Of a stretch of 64,000 nt of DNA, positions 9,805 through 20,059 are shown one piece after another. The stretch comes from Prostheceraeus crozeri (taxonomy: Eukaryota; Platyhelminthes; Polycladida; Euryleptidae). A model generated the notes under the pieces. The model was given only the letters and a program-made list of their open reading frames with translations, ran no database searches and was not told where the DNA came from. The position numbers and the translations under genes are program-made. Position 1 is the first letter of the stretch. Each line of letters opens with the position of its first letter. The stretch spans positions 62,001-126,000 of the forward strand of contig CAJQUW010003042.1 of NCBI GenBank assembly GCA_907163375.1, given 5' to 3'.

Positions 9805-12800
9805 CTTCTATAACTATTGTAGCTTTTGAGAGTGACTATTGTTCAGTAATTGGAAAATGTTGGCTGCTAAATCCATTGAGGCGCTACTTTTTTACGGTTT
9901 TTTAATCTGCAACATTGCTTGTGGATGCTCGATGAAGCTATTATCCTTTGAATCTGTAGAAAGCATTAAGTGATCTAAGTGCCTAAAATATTCCCGGGAG
10001 TGCAGCTACCACGGGGTGACAGATGGAGTAGTATCAATACAAGGCAATTCTAATTCGCTTGATTCATGCATTAAAGAACAAGGTTATTCAGTCACGAATA
10101 AAATCGCAGATTTAAGGAATAGAAATAATGTCTTATGAGGAATATAAGAAATATCATTGGCTGCATTGGGTTATTTCATCGGTATTACGATGCAGGAAAA
10201 ATGCAAAAATCTCAATGGAAGGAGTACAATGACCCTTTTCGAATTCATCGGCAAATAATATTTCTGGATTCCTGAGCTTCATTCCAGTTCCTACAATTGC
10301 ATGCATTGCTCCTATTGCATTTCCCGTTAACGAACCTCATTCCCGTTATACAGTTCCCGTTCTCAAATGATGTTCCCATTATCGCTGCAATTCCCAATTC
10401 CTGAGCCTTATTCAATTCCAGTTCCCAAACCTAAAACTAACTGCGAAACCTAGGCCAGATTCCGCGATCCATCGATATGCGCATCAAAAACACTGCACTA
10501 TTTCAATTTTCGTTAAACCAGAATTCCGTAAGTCCTTCAGTTCCTCTTTAAAGAATCGACAATTTGAATAAAGCTCCGCAACTAAAACCGCAGCAGTCGA
10601 ACTTTCCCTTTCTTCTCTTTCTATATCTGTAAAATGGTGCAGTTATCAACTTTCAGACAAATTCTTGAAAAATACAAAGTTTGATTCAGTTTTTTTACTG
10701 AAACATGACAATTATTTACATGATTATGTGAAACAAAGTTGAGTGCTTGCTATTAGAGCTGGAACTGGTTGGGTATCTTAGGCGCGGATAGCTGACGGCA
10801 ATTAAATGTTCGCCAGTTGACGAATTTATCGACCAGTTTAATTAATAAAGATCTAATCCTGATTTTAGCATGGATGAACTCGCTAAACCAGTCAATTTAA
10901 GAAGTTGCCTCCTCTCTTGTAGTTAGCTTGCTAACCTATGTTTAAGAGAAGCTGAAGTATTTTGAAAAACTGGTACGCCGTATCATGCACGTTTCAACTG
11001 GGAAAACGATAGACATGACAGTCAAATCAGGAATCTTTATTCTCGCAGCTGTGAGTTGTGAGTGCTGCTAATGTTTTCATATAAGATAAGAATAGGTAAG
11101 ATTGTATGTTTACATGCTTTCAAAGATAAGTGATTGGACAAAGTCAGGGGATTAAGCGTATTGACTGCTGATAGATAGATTATGCAGGTAGGTAGTTGCC
11201 AAGATATTTTTCTCATTGACAGACCTCATTTAGAGTTTTCTTAATTTTTATGCCAAATTTTGCGTCTTCTAATCACTAACTCATCATCGGATGATTCAAC
11301 TCATCAATTCAACGTAGCAAAGTGCGTCAAGGTAATAAAGTTAAAAAAACAAGCTAATGACTAGTTACTTTTCAATAGGTACAAAATATGATTTAAAAGA
11401 AAATTTTTATATCCTAAAATGTCTGAAGAATGAATTGGCGAGTAAGTCGTTCTGTTCAAAATTATGTTTATCACTTATATATTGAAAAGATCCTATTTAA
11501 CAGTCTGCCCATTCAGATGATAAGAGGACAGGTCTGTTTCCAATCAAAATACCAGATCTAGCTAATAACACAGCGGGATTACGCAATCTAAGAGAATTAA
11601 TATTAGAAAACGTGAAATAGAATTGTACAAAATATATTATACTTACTTTTATTATACAAGAAACAGACAAGCAGTACGTCACGGTCTGCGTGGTTAGCAG
11701 AGCGTCAGAGCTACCCTCCTTTAGCTAGATTAGTGCTCTGCCTAATATCCTTCTCTCACATGTAATTTTTGCTAAATGTTGTTAAAGTTTTGTATTTTCT
11801 TGTGTTTAAAGACCTTCTCTATTTCAGATTTGAGTTACTGTACTAATACATTCAAATCAAAGCTGGCAAATGCTTTAGTATTGATTGCACCGTGATAACT
11901 TCATAGTCGGTTCACAATCATGTTGTTTTACGTATACACTTGCATCTCTACATGTACATGTGTTAGATGCTATATAGAAAGAAACCTGCTACTAACTGAG
12001 GCTGAGATGTGTGTGACTAAGCATCCATCCTTAAGTTTGACTGCAAGTGGATAGACAACAGATTTACGTATTGTATAATTGTTTATGAAAATGTGGGAAT
12101 TCACATCGGGACAACACCTTAAAACATACAGTTTACATTTGAGGCCCAATTGTACTGAAGCACTTGCTGTTAATGGGACAAATTTCATTCGACTCTATCC
12201 TGGAGAAGCAGTAAAACCTGCCTAATTTATGAAATGTTTCAAATAATTAATTGACAGCTGCTCATTTTTCTCTAGAACATGCGTCTTACAAAATCACAAC
12301 ATACCAAAACATACATGTACAGTATACATCTGATGGGGTAGATAAATGCTAGGAAAGGATGTCGTCTCCTTCCGTCCTTTCGTTAAAGTCTGTAATTTTC
12401 CCGATTATCCTGATGAATAATTGCGAGTAGTATAATATACACACAAAATTGAAACTACAAAGTCAAAGTTAAGTCCATTCTAATCTCAAGTAGAAATAAG
12501 TGTCAAATATCTTTGAAAGCAACATTTTTTTGCATAAAACAGATAACTGTTTTCTGGCCATATAATCTCCCTTACATCTCTGAAATCGACAAAAAGTGAA
12601 TTGCCTTTATTGTATGCCGTAACACCTGAATATTGTGTGTTAGTCTACGCAGACGAAATTTGTGGTCAGAAATTTCAGATGTCATTTCATCAGGCGAAGA
12701 TATTGATTGAGTGAAAGAGAGGTTGACGCTGATAAAAATCCGCAAGATAAGAAATCTTAAACTGTCTTAAGAAGAATAAATCACAAGGGAAATTAAATGC

Positions 12801-13692
12801 TATCAACCAAATTGCAATTTGATCCAAATTCTGTGATGGTCAAATATCAAAATTTCATAGAATCGCAGAATCCTTTCGGTTCTTCTGAATGATTTGTTCC
12901 AAAAGAAGATATTGAACAAATAAAAGAAAATATGATTTTATGATTTGCTCCAACAAGGCAAATATATATTGCTCTATATACGAGCCGTATTAGTCTCACT
13001 ATGACTGAAATCTGATAGAAATTTATTTATATAAGCCAAATTCTGCATCTCCTTTGTTTTGTGCAATCTGGTCATTGAGGATTTATGGACGAACAGGCTT
13101 GTAAGAGTCACACCACCTGCATGGGGAGCGCGATCGATCTAAACTTAAGGGAGGGGCACTTGCAAATGAAGGCAATGTTTTTTTTATCAAAGCCATTATC
13201 TATTAGACATTTGCAATCAACAAGTTAGTGAAATTTCGTCGGGAATTCATTAAATATCCATTTAAACACACTACTACACCATTTAAACACAGATCTGTTC
13301 TCATTTATTCAAATGAGGATGCAACTCAATATTTAATTGCTCTATATTTACAATATTTGTTAGTTTCCATAAGTATCGCATCATGGTATATTGAAAAATC
13401 TATAGCTCAATAGACTATGTTGCTCATAATATTGACTTATTATCAAATGTTTGATGTGTAATTGAAAGTATTTAAATGATTCACAGACTGATAATGTAAA
13501 AAGAAACAATTTGAAAGATGAAGTGAAGTGCTCATATTGAAAATCGACGCGTCTCTCAGAAAGTTTCAGCACAAAATGTTTGCAAAAAGTGGCGAAGTTC
13601 AGACCTACGAAGAGAGTACTCTCTGAAATAAGACTTGCATTTGACTTTCCAATGCGTGTAATCCAACGATTGTTGGTGAAAAGTTTGAAAAT
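9805..13692. other. No gene recognised
   Basis: This is unremarkable AT-rich DNA apart from the CCC-rich patch at 10262-10440. Minus-strand frames 11497-11682 and 11970-12188 and plus-strand frame 13228-13413 have no motif I recognise and low-complexity composition. Confidence 0.4.
10262..10440. repeat. Degenerate short tandem repeat (ATTCC(C/A)GTTC-like)
   Basis: A run of loosely repeated words (ATTCCAGTTCC, ATTTCCCGTT, CATTCCCGTT, CAGTTCCCGTTC, CAATTCCCAATTCC) stands out as pyrimidine-rich on the plus strand. The period is irregular, about 10-20 bp. It is best described as a decayed simple repeat. Confidence 0.45.
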
Positions 13693-13925
13693 GCACTGAA
13701 AGTAAATGTGAATATGAGTGGTCTCCCAGCTACAGTGGATGAGTGCTTGACCTAGCGATCTTTCGGTACAGAGGTCGAGCTCCGAAAATGTATGTGGAAG
13801 TCGTCAGGAAGGGCATCCGGAATAAAAGATCACAGCGCTCCAAATTAAAGTCTTACTGTGTCAGCACCGGCCAAGTCCCAGTCCAGTGTGGTGAAGTAGA
13901 GACGTAAGTGCGCTGAAAGTAAATG
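13693..13925 (+). mobile_element. tRNA-derived SINE-like unit with flanking duplication
   Basis: A 16-bp word, GC(A/G)CTGAAAGTAAATG, occurs at 13693-13708 and 13910-13925 with one mismatch and brackets a 201-bp body. The body begins with tRNA-like internal promoter boxes: A-box-like CAGTGGATGAGTGC near 13734 and B-box-like GGTCGAGCTCC near 13782. It then carries AGGAAGGGCATCCGG near 13810, a word I associate with the conserved central part of several animal SINE families. The 3' tail is not an obvious poly-A. Gene-free, transcribed by Pol III if active. Confidence 0.55.
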
Positions 13926-15184
13926 GCTTTAAAGAGTAGACTGGCCCACCTACAAGGACCACAGCAAAGCATGCGAGGGCGATCCTCTCCGTCTGGATAA
14001 AACGCCAAGGAAAAAAAATGGTATAGGCTGCTCACCAGTTTCATTCCAAAGTCAATAATTTTAATCGAATTTCGCATTTGACATTTTCTGAAAAGCAAGA
14101 TTTTTAAAGATGCTGCTTCTATAAACAAAGTGCTCAATCATGTTGAATGCCGTCAAAAAGAGAATGCTGTAAGTGCACTTAATTCACATCAAAATGCACT
14201 GGAATTTTTGTGCCTGACATGCTTGAGCACCGAGATCTCAAACTAATTTGAATTTTTAGTGGAATACTGTTATTTAAGTAATATAGCATGGTCCAATAAA
14301 AACAGAATTAACTTTACTCAAAATTTTCAAAGATTTCACATGTTGATGAAGCCGATTTCTTCAATTGATTTATGCAGCGATAATCTAATCTGACAAAGGC
14401 AATAATTTTCGCTAATTGTTTTAATAGAGACATCCGTTAAAACATGCGTTTCATATTTCGAAAGCAGATGACAAGACAATCTCCTAATTCTGCTTTCATT
14501 AAATCGAAGTGGAGTTCTAGACAAATGTAATGAGTTTTGACTTAATTATTCATTCTGATCTAATAACCAGCACGCCACGAATATCAGACATTGTTCTGAA
14601 TTATGCATAATCTGGAAGATCAGTTTGAATAATTGTGATCGCAAAATGAGTTGATTATAATCATACACAGACGTCAAATTGCTTAAAAGGAATGATTTGT
14701 TTTGAAATAGGTACAGTTGCATTCTCTAACAGAAAATTAGGAATTAGCTTTGAGAGAGTCGATTAAAGATTTCGTGGAATTGTAATTGAAAAAGTCTGTG
14801 AACGGCTTGTGAATGGTATTGTGTCTCATTTTTTTTATTATTTAATCCTCTTTGATCGGCGACAGCTTTGCAAAAATCACTAATTGCCTGATTAGCATGA
14901 AACCATTTGTAGCTATGTAATAAGTCTATCAATCAAATTCTGAGCGCATATTCGTGTCAAGCATTCGCATTTTACAAGTTGTCCATGATGCAGGTCTGCT
15001 GTTCTGCATTTATTCTATTTTACTATATGCTCATAGTTTACTGTTCATTGTCACTGTTAGGGTGATGAAATATTTGTGTCTTACGCTTTCCGTAGAGACC
15101 TCTCCTTTAGTGTTGAGTTTTGCTACTGTACTATTTTTGTACATTTCTACGTGCGCACATGTATTCATGCGCACCCATGGGCAG
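13926..15184. other. No gene recognised
   Basis: I see no supported gene. The minus-strand frame 13853-14137 overlaps the SINE-like unit and is a chance frame. Other frames are short and unremarkable. Confidence 0.4.
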
Positions 15185-15350
15185 CCTTATCATTGGTGAT
15201 ACCCCTATGACTGATGCATCCCCTGTTGATGTCGACTACGATGCCCTTGAGTTTGGTGGCACCCTCTTCGGTTACCGGCACCCATCAGACGGCATCCGCT
15301 GTTACAAGCGGCATTCCCCATGGTTGGCGACACTTCCTTTGGTTGGTTCT
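15185..15350. repeat. Degenerate ~18-bp minisatellite
   Basis: Units of roughly 15-22 bp ending in (G)CACCC, CATCCCC, GATGCCC or CATTCCCC follow one another across a patch of higher GC than its surroundings (TGATACCCC, GATGCATCCCC, GGTGGCACCC, TACCGGCACCC, GACGGCATCC, GCGGCATTCCCC, GGCGACACTTCC). Two frames are open across it, which a GC-rich degenerate repeat explains without any gene. Confidence 0.45.
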
Positions 15351-15351
15351 C

Positions 15352-15420
15352 AATTATAGCTCAGTTGGTACTAAGAGTGACAGGCAAATTGTTAGTGAGT
15401 TGAGGTTCCTTTAGTTACAC
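15352..15420 (+). repeat. Weak tRNA-like (Pol III A-box) sequence
   Basis: TATAGCTCAGTTGGTA matches the tRNA D-arm/A-box very well. The expected B-box about 40 bp downstream is degenerate (GAGGTTCC only). It may be a decayed SINE head; it is not a functional tRNA. Confidence 0.3.
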
Positions 15421-16495
15421 ATCTTCTACATAGCAATTTGAATTTTCATTCATTTATACCGTGCATACTGTAGTTTTTCAACGTGTGCTAACTTGCTTGC
15501 ATAAACCTGCCTCAATCATGCGAATGGCTGGACACCGAATGGAAGCTGCCAGTTTGACATTTCTTGAGTAGTTTGGACATTTATCAAATGAAAAACAGGC
15601 TGACTGACAGAATTCCATCTCAGACGGATGTCTGTCTTATTTAGCACTTAACCAACTCATAGTTTTGCCAGTGATCGAACCCAACACCAAATGCGCAAAC
15701 GTCGAAGAATGCACAGACCAACAGCACCATAAGCAGTCTCGCATGTGAAACGCCCGAAAGTTGCAAATGAGAAAATGACAATTACGTGGGTACTGCTGCT
15801 TCCATGTAGATCGTACTATAGAAATACACCCTACATGCGCAGTCATGGAATCCTAGATGGCTAGATATCGCAGTATCACCATCAGTAAAAATAACATCTA
15901 TAATTAACATGCTATTCTCGTGTTTAACGATCCTACAACACGATTTCTTTAGTATATAACAAGCAAAAAAATGTTAATTAGCACAGCATTTCTCAGAAAA
16001 CGTGAATACATGGAAATTGGACACAATTGGTATCAGTACTGTATGTAGTCTTATTAACATTGCACATTTAGGTATTATTAGATAGTAGCATTTGTGAAAC
16101 GGTTATGTACGATCTACTGTTGAAAAATATAATATTCTACATTAACCTATACGTATGCTTCGTCACGGCTCAGTTTTGAACATTCAAAAACGCGAAGAAT
16201 ACAGTTTTCCCAAGAATCCACAAAAATACTCCAGGCATTAATTGCATTGAGGTCATAAGTAGTAATGTATTAACTTTAGCCATCGAAGGGAAAACCTTGG
16301 AGAGTCAACATCATCGATTTGAACCGTAAAAATTTCGCCTGTGAAGATTAAAGTAAGAATCTGAGATTGAACACAAAAAAGTTATATTAACATTTCGAAT
16401 TTGATAAGAGAGTCTATGATCCATACTCGTACATCATCAAGCAATTTGAGTGCATGCTGATAATGAGCATGGAAGCAAACTGCACTGACACTTCA
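15421..16495. other. No gene recognised
   Basis: The minus-strand frame 15637-15846 (69 codons, Cys/Trp-rich) has no recognised domain. Nothing else is supported. Confidence 0.4.
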
Positions 16496-16877
16496 TCATT
16501 GTATTTCATACCGGCTTCAGTACGTCATACATGTATATATCCACCGTCATACACGTGCCATCATCAGTGACAACAACAAAGAACAATGAATGTGCATTTT
16601 CATACATGGATGAATTACATGAACAGATGATGATGAAGCAATGATACAGACGAACAAACTGACAATATTTACAATAAAAGCATCGGTTCTGACTTCAGAT
16701 TGCTGTTCATTAAGTACTTACAGCACAAAAGAACTGATGAACAGCAACTTAAAGTCACAGCCGATGTTTTTATTGTAAATATTGTCATTTTTTAAAATTG
16801 AACAATCATTGTTCTTTGTTGCTGTCACTGATGATGGTGCGTTTATGACCCGCTGAAAACGGTGTGAAATACAATGA
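16496..16877. mobile_element. Fold-back (long hairpin) element, 382 bp
   Basis: Nearly the whole segment is an imperfect palindrome. Outer arms pair TCATTGTATTTCA (16496) with its complement ending at 16877. A second block pairs CATCATCAGTGACAACAACA (near 16562) with its reverse complement near 16815-16840, followed by a shared AAAGAACAATGA. The inner block pairs GACAATATTTACAATAAAA (about 16661) with the complement near 16766-16788. No protein is encoded. This is typical of a fold-back MITE; I could not define a target duplication. Confidence 0.7.
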
Positions 16878-17477
16878 GAAAATCCCTGAGGCAATTTTCT
16901 TAAAATGCGCTGGCACTCTCCAATTATATTTACTTACATCATCAAGCGAGAATGAGTCCGGATAAAATTATGCGATGAAAATGTCCTGGATGTCCCTTCA
17001 CGATGAAGCAGAGAACTCGCTTTCGTGTTCCTTGAACATGCTAGTGATAGAGATGATGCAGGAATAAGGTATATAGATCCATTCCGTGTGTAATGCAATT
17101 AACAAAATGCTAGTGCTAGGTCATCTTCCAAGTTTGCATTAATTTGACCATACTAGAGAGCGAATTCTAGATAGTTGCCAGCAAGCAAGACTAAAACACT
17201 CTTCGGCTCGTTATCGCACCAGAATAAAGGAAACAAACTTTGTTATGTCCTGAAGCTCACAAGGAAAGTGCATCTTCCTCCAAGGCTATGAATTTCATTT
17301 ATCCAACTATCATTGGAGATGTTGAGTGTTTAGAAAGAATTCAGACTGTACCGATTTTAGACGTACTAGGTTTGACCAATCAGATCTCCCGGATGTAGAG
17401 CAAACAGTCTTTTTCAGAGTGAGGACTGCAGCACCGGTGTCTATTTCCTCACATGCCTAGACTTGCATTATAGGACA

Positions 17478-18077
17478 GGAGCTACTGACACTTTCTTCTT
17501 AAATTCGCGCACAAAGGGTTAAATAGCATGGATTTGTAGATCTTGGAACGCTGAATACAAAAGTCAAATTCTTGAGTGTCACAGCCAGCCGCTTTCGGTT
17601 ATAGGTAAGGTTGATGGATTCCCATTGGAATCCAATGCTAAAATTCAAGAAATATCTATGGATTGTGAAACACTTGGAGATTTTCGACCATTTTATTTTG
17701 CAGAAAATTTAATTATTCATCATAAATGCCATGAAATTTGAAACATGATTGAGTTCAGAACATCAACTTCGATATAATGGTTGAAGTGAGTTACATGATT
17801 CAGTATTTGATGTCTCAGAGCCTCTACAAAATGAGTAAAATCACCAAAATTAAGTCAAAACATGAAATTTACTCATCTTGTCTTTCACAATCCATAGATA
17901 TTTCTTGAATTTTACTATTGGATTCCAATGGTAATAATCCTTCAACCTTACCTATAACCGAAAGCGAGTGGCTGTGACACTTAAGAATTTGATTTTTGTA
18001 TTTAGCGTTTCAAGATCTATAAATTCATGCTTTTGGGCCTTTGTGCGCGAATTCAAGAAGAAAGTGTCAGTAGCTCC
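17478..18077. mobile_element. Fold-back element with ~193-bp arms
   Basis: The left arm 17478-17670 and right arm 17883-18077 are reverse complements at about 88-90% identity. Paired landmarks are GGAGCTACTGACACTTTCTT, CGCTTTCGGTTATAGGTAAG and the word AATATCTATGGATTGTGAAA. The loop is about 212 bp. There is no coding capacity and no clear target duplication. It belongs to a different family from 16496-16877 and 3943-4656. Confidence 0.75.
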
Positions 18078-19308
18078 CGGACTATTAGAGACATACGTCC
18101 GTCAGTTGCTGCTCGAGCATAAATAAACCAATCAATACACAGTGTTTTCGAAAAGCTAATCATCAGATTATTCGACAATAACGGTTCATGTTTTGTGGCT
18201 TTAATCAAGCGTCTTTGAAAATTAACTTTCTTGATGTCCGCGAAGTAAGCAAGCAAGCAAGTAAACTAACAAAGATTAAATGATGTCCACTGGTGGTGTA
18301 TCGTGTCCCCCTCTCAGGTTCTCAATGGTGTTAGAAAGCCCACATCTATGTTAGCAAATGGTTGATCACTAACAATTTTTTTTTCGTGAATCATCAAAGA
18401 ATGTTTGCAGCAGACAATGGCGTTGACGTCAGACAGAAATGCCGAGAATCTGGCAATAATGATAACAATAAAATCCATCTTTATTGCATTTCAAGCTCCA
18501 CTTACTCAAAGCCGTACTCATGTCGAAGGATGCGAACGGGCGAGACGCTGTTTCATTTTATTTCTGCATGTTTGTGGTAATCTACCATAGAATAAGTGAT
18601 GTGTACACGAAATCACCTGCAACGGAAGCATTCAAATTTTTAATTCGATGCACCATTTTCAAGACACTATCAGAAAATTCCAGATTTGATACACAGAGAA
18701 ATGCATATCAGAATATTATCGCTGACGAATCGCATTTCATAACACTTAGAAATACGCAAGGAATTCGTCATGATCAAAAAAGGCACGATTGAAATCTGCT
18801 TTGTCAGCATCACACGAGTTTTGAGATCACATTGAATATTTCGCATAAGTCACGTCTTTTTTTGCTTTATCATTCGCATCAGACAGTGACTTGCACTTTC
18901 AGTACGCATATCTGTCTGACGACGTATAGTTCAGATTTTGAGCAATTATCAAATTATCTTTTTCTGTGAGAAACATTGTATCGATAGTAAATCTCCGCAA
19001 TAGCAGCTGCATGTCTGCATCGGCTGAATGTTGAATGAACTGAAGGATAAGTTTAGATCCTGCCGTCGTCCAAAAATGGTTGTGAAAATAAAAACTTTCC
19101 TGTTTATTTAAACAAAAGATAACATTTCATGAAGAGATAGTTTCTATTCAAGTAAAGACTGTCACGTAAAACCAACACATATTCTGAAAATGCTACCAGA
19201 ATGTATTTGAGGTCTTTATATAATTTCAATGCGAAAATGTACAATCTGAAGATTATGGTGACTGTCTATTCATGTGTTTAGAAGATATTTTCTCTCTGAG
19301 ACTGACGG
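18078..19308. other. No gene recognised
   Basis: A short (CAAG)n run lies near 18246-18262. Overlapping frames at 18362-18792 (+) have no recognised domain. Nothing else is supported. Confidence 0.4.
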
Positions 19309-19317
19309 TATATAAAG
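19309..19317 (+). promoter_or_regulatory. TATA-box-like TATATAAAG
   Basis: The word is a full consensus TATA box. About 90 bp downstream a short stretch with less AT bias (19402-19450) could encode RKKGKLVKFRGCAI in one frame, but no gene can be built. Such words occur by chance in AT-rich DNA. Confidence 0.15.
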
Positions 19318-19530
19318 AGGTTAAATCGATGTAACCGGTGACATCAAGACGCCGATCCTACCGGCATTCAAAGTTAATATTTGAAATAGTGTGAATTTAC
19401 GCAAGAAGGGCAAGCTCGTGAAGTTCCGCGGCTGTGCTATTCGTAGCAACCAAAAAGTCTCTATTGGAAAGCCACTGGATTTTGCTAAATACAATGGCTA
19501 ATACGCTGTATACTCACAAATACTTCAACC

Positions 19531-20051
19531 CACAGAATTAGATTGTTTAATCGTATCACTTTGCTAGAAGTGCAAACTGATTCAAACAATGGCATATGCA
19601 GGAACTTAATAAGTGGGCAAAAAGAAATTCCTAATACCTTACAGAGATAGGGAAAATAGTCGTGCGTCGCTTGCGGATTGTTCTGAATTCCTTCGAAATG
19701 CTCCAATCGCCACCACTCCTTCAGATTCGAAGAATTCAGATCATTGCGCAAAAGTTTTCTCGATAATGTTAGGTCCTTCGATCATTTTAAAAAAAGTTAG
19801 CAGGCGCATGAAAAAACGTTCACAAACTTCTCTGCAGAACTTGACATCGACTGTGTCTCTTTGCTGTGTGATCCGGTTGATAACAGTCACTGAAACTTTG
19901 CACAATTTGGCGTGTTTAATGTCGAACTGGCGGCTCATTGTCCGATTGCTATGGTATTTAGTCAGCAGATTGTGCCATTTCATTTACGTTACATGTTCCA
20001 ATGTTTCCCTTCTAGTCAAACGGAAGAAGAGACGACCTGTCTGATTCTGTG
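19531..20051 (+). mobile_element. MITE family A, copy A1
   Basis: The left end begins CACAGAATTAGA and the right end, reverse complemented, begins CACAGAATCAGA. It is flanked by a perfect 8-bp duplication CTTCAACC (19523-19530 and 20052-20059). Three more copies lie in this window (28629, 31369, 45775). Eight-base duplications are made by hAT and P-type transposases, but the terminal bases do not match the usual hAT pattern, so the superfamily is left open. On the minus strand it holds an 80-codon frame (19741-19983) that is also largely open in the other copies. Confidence 0.85.
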
Positions 20052-20059
20052 CTTCAACC

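Noticed and set aside
12404..12425. Hammerhead ribozyme from CTGATGA near 12410 (and similar words near 16732 and 47365)
   Set aside because: No GAAA box or closing stem at the right distance.
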